Source of the DNA: an uncultured Clostridia bacterium
GTDB taxonomy: Bacteria; Bacillota; Clostridia; UBA1381
Direction of reading: 5' to 3'
Assembly (NCBI GenBank): GCA_934487205.1
Contig: CAKSRS010000045.1
Span: forward strand, 1-21,787
DNA length: 21,787 nucleotides
Below the pieces are notes generated by a model. That model did not search any database, was not told where the DNA came from, and was given only the letters and a program-made list of their open reading frames with translations. A program made the position numbers and the translations under genes. Each line of letters starts with the position of its first letter. The first letter of the stretch is position 1. Shown in pieces: positions 21,362-21,787 of the stretch.

Positions 21362-21787
21362 TTACCTATACACCTCAACAATATGTTTCATTCTGTCACC
21401 GACGTGCGGGATTGTGTCGGTTGTTACCAATGTTCCGTCAAGTGTGATTTTGCTTTCGCCTGTGCCGTTATGTATCTTCACAACATACGTGTCACCGCGG
21501 AATTTACGTATTTCCTCGGCATAATCCCAATCTTTCGGTATGCACGGATTTACCTTAAATCCGTCATATTCCGGTGTAAATCCCAGAATATTCTGCGTTA
21601 TCACGCGGAACATCCAGCCGGCAGTTCCCGTCACCCACGCAAACGAGGTTTGTCCCTTTCGTATATTATCCGGCCCGAAGTACATATTTGTGAACACATA
21701 CGGTTCGCAGCCCGAATATGCCGACGGATTTTTCTCGCTGTCCGGTGCAATCAAAAGATACGAATTTACCGCGTCCTCTGCCCTATC
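21362..21787 (-). CDS. GH94 phosphorylase, C-terminal part (continues beyond the right edge)
   Basis: The frame enters from the window edge and encodes 141 residues before TAA. The sequence SGCEPYVFTNMYFGPDN, RKGQTSFAWVTGTAGWMFR and YDGFKVNPCIPKDW is the typical C-terminal portion of the (alpha/alpha)6 barrel of GH94, the cellobiose/cellodextrin/chitobiose phosphorylase family. These enzymes split beta-glycosidic bonds with phosphate, giving a sugar 1-phosphate without spending ATP. The catalytic Asp and most of the protein lie outside the window, so the substrate cannot be assigned. It is the most upstream gene seen of the GH94-GH3-GH2 operon and is coupled to GH3. Confidence 0.92.
   Translation of the reverse strand, partial: DRAEDAVNSYLLIAPDSEKNPSAYSGCEPYVFTNMYFGPDNIRKGQTSFAWVTGTAGWMFRVITQNILGFTPEYDGFKVNPCIPKDWDYAEEIRKFRGDTYVVKIHNGTGESKITLDGTLVTTDTIPHVGDRMKHIVEVYR

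Noticed and set aside
1..21787. CRISPR arrays, rRNA genes and insertion sequences
   Set aside because: No regularly spaced repeat array, rRNA-like sequence or transposase-coding frame was seen on either strand.

Overview
The window looks like the chromosome of an endospore-forming, anaerobe-type member of the Clostridia (Bacillota). The pointers are low-to-moderate G+C, strong AGGAGG-type ribosome binding sites, consensus sigma-A promoters, a spoIIM-like gene next to xerD, a SigB/F/G-class sigma factor, a DUF4364 gene, an ECF-type thiT under a TPP riboswitch, and a GH94/GH3/GH2 carbohydrate cluster. No species can be named from the sequence alone. All assignments come from reading the sequence and recalling families; no search was run.

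Region A (1 to about 5911) is the right end of an integrated prophage-like element. Its tyrosine integrase (4727-5848) lies against the 3' end of tRNA-Ser(GGA) (5912-6004, minus strand), which is the probable attachment site. The element has a classic switch: leftward early genes (1-1001) diverge from a rightward lysogeny module (1305-5848). The 300-bp gap between them has back-to-back promoters, several inverted repeats and a possible structured RNA. Downstream of the cI-like repressor come three unfamiliar exported-protein genes (a secreted protein, a small membrane protein and a coiled-coil lipoprotein). They are followed by a hicBA toxin-antitoxin pair, an ImmA-type metalloprotease and the integrase. 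Lipoproteins and membrane proteins in this position in other phages exclude superinfecting phage, so this cassette is the best candidate for an undescribed system.

Region B (6154-15551) is a housekeeping backbone: an orphan CsoR-like repressor, XerD with unusual catalytic residues, SpoIIM, an aspartate-type aminotransferase, rnhB-yraN-M19 dipeptidase, DUF4364, riboswitch-controlled thiT, a membrane protein coupled to a sigma factor, and ychF. Promoters and terminators are clear at most transcript ends.

Region C (15617-16806) is the scar of a second mobile element. It holds a Tn916-family-like integrase with two internal deletions, an apparently intact excisionase gene and a 50-codon orphan ORF.

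Region D (16926-21787) is a leftward carbohydrate operon. It contains the C-terminal part of a GH94 phosphorylase, a GH3 glycosidase with reversed domain order that starts 1 nt after GH94 stops, and a GH2 beta-galactosidase-like gene. The GH2 gene is inactivated by a large internal deletion and two in-frame stops, and is followed by a terminator. The pathway was probably cytoplasmic breakdown of beta-linked oligosaccharides and has lost one step.
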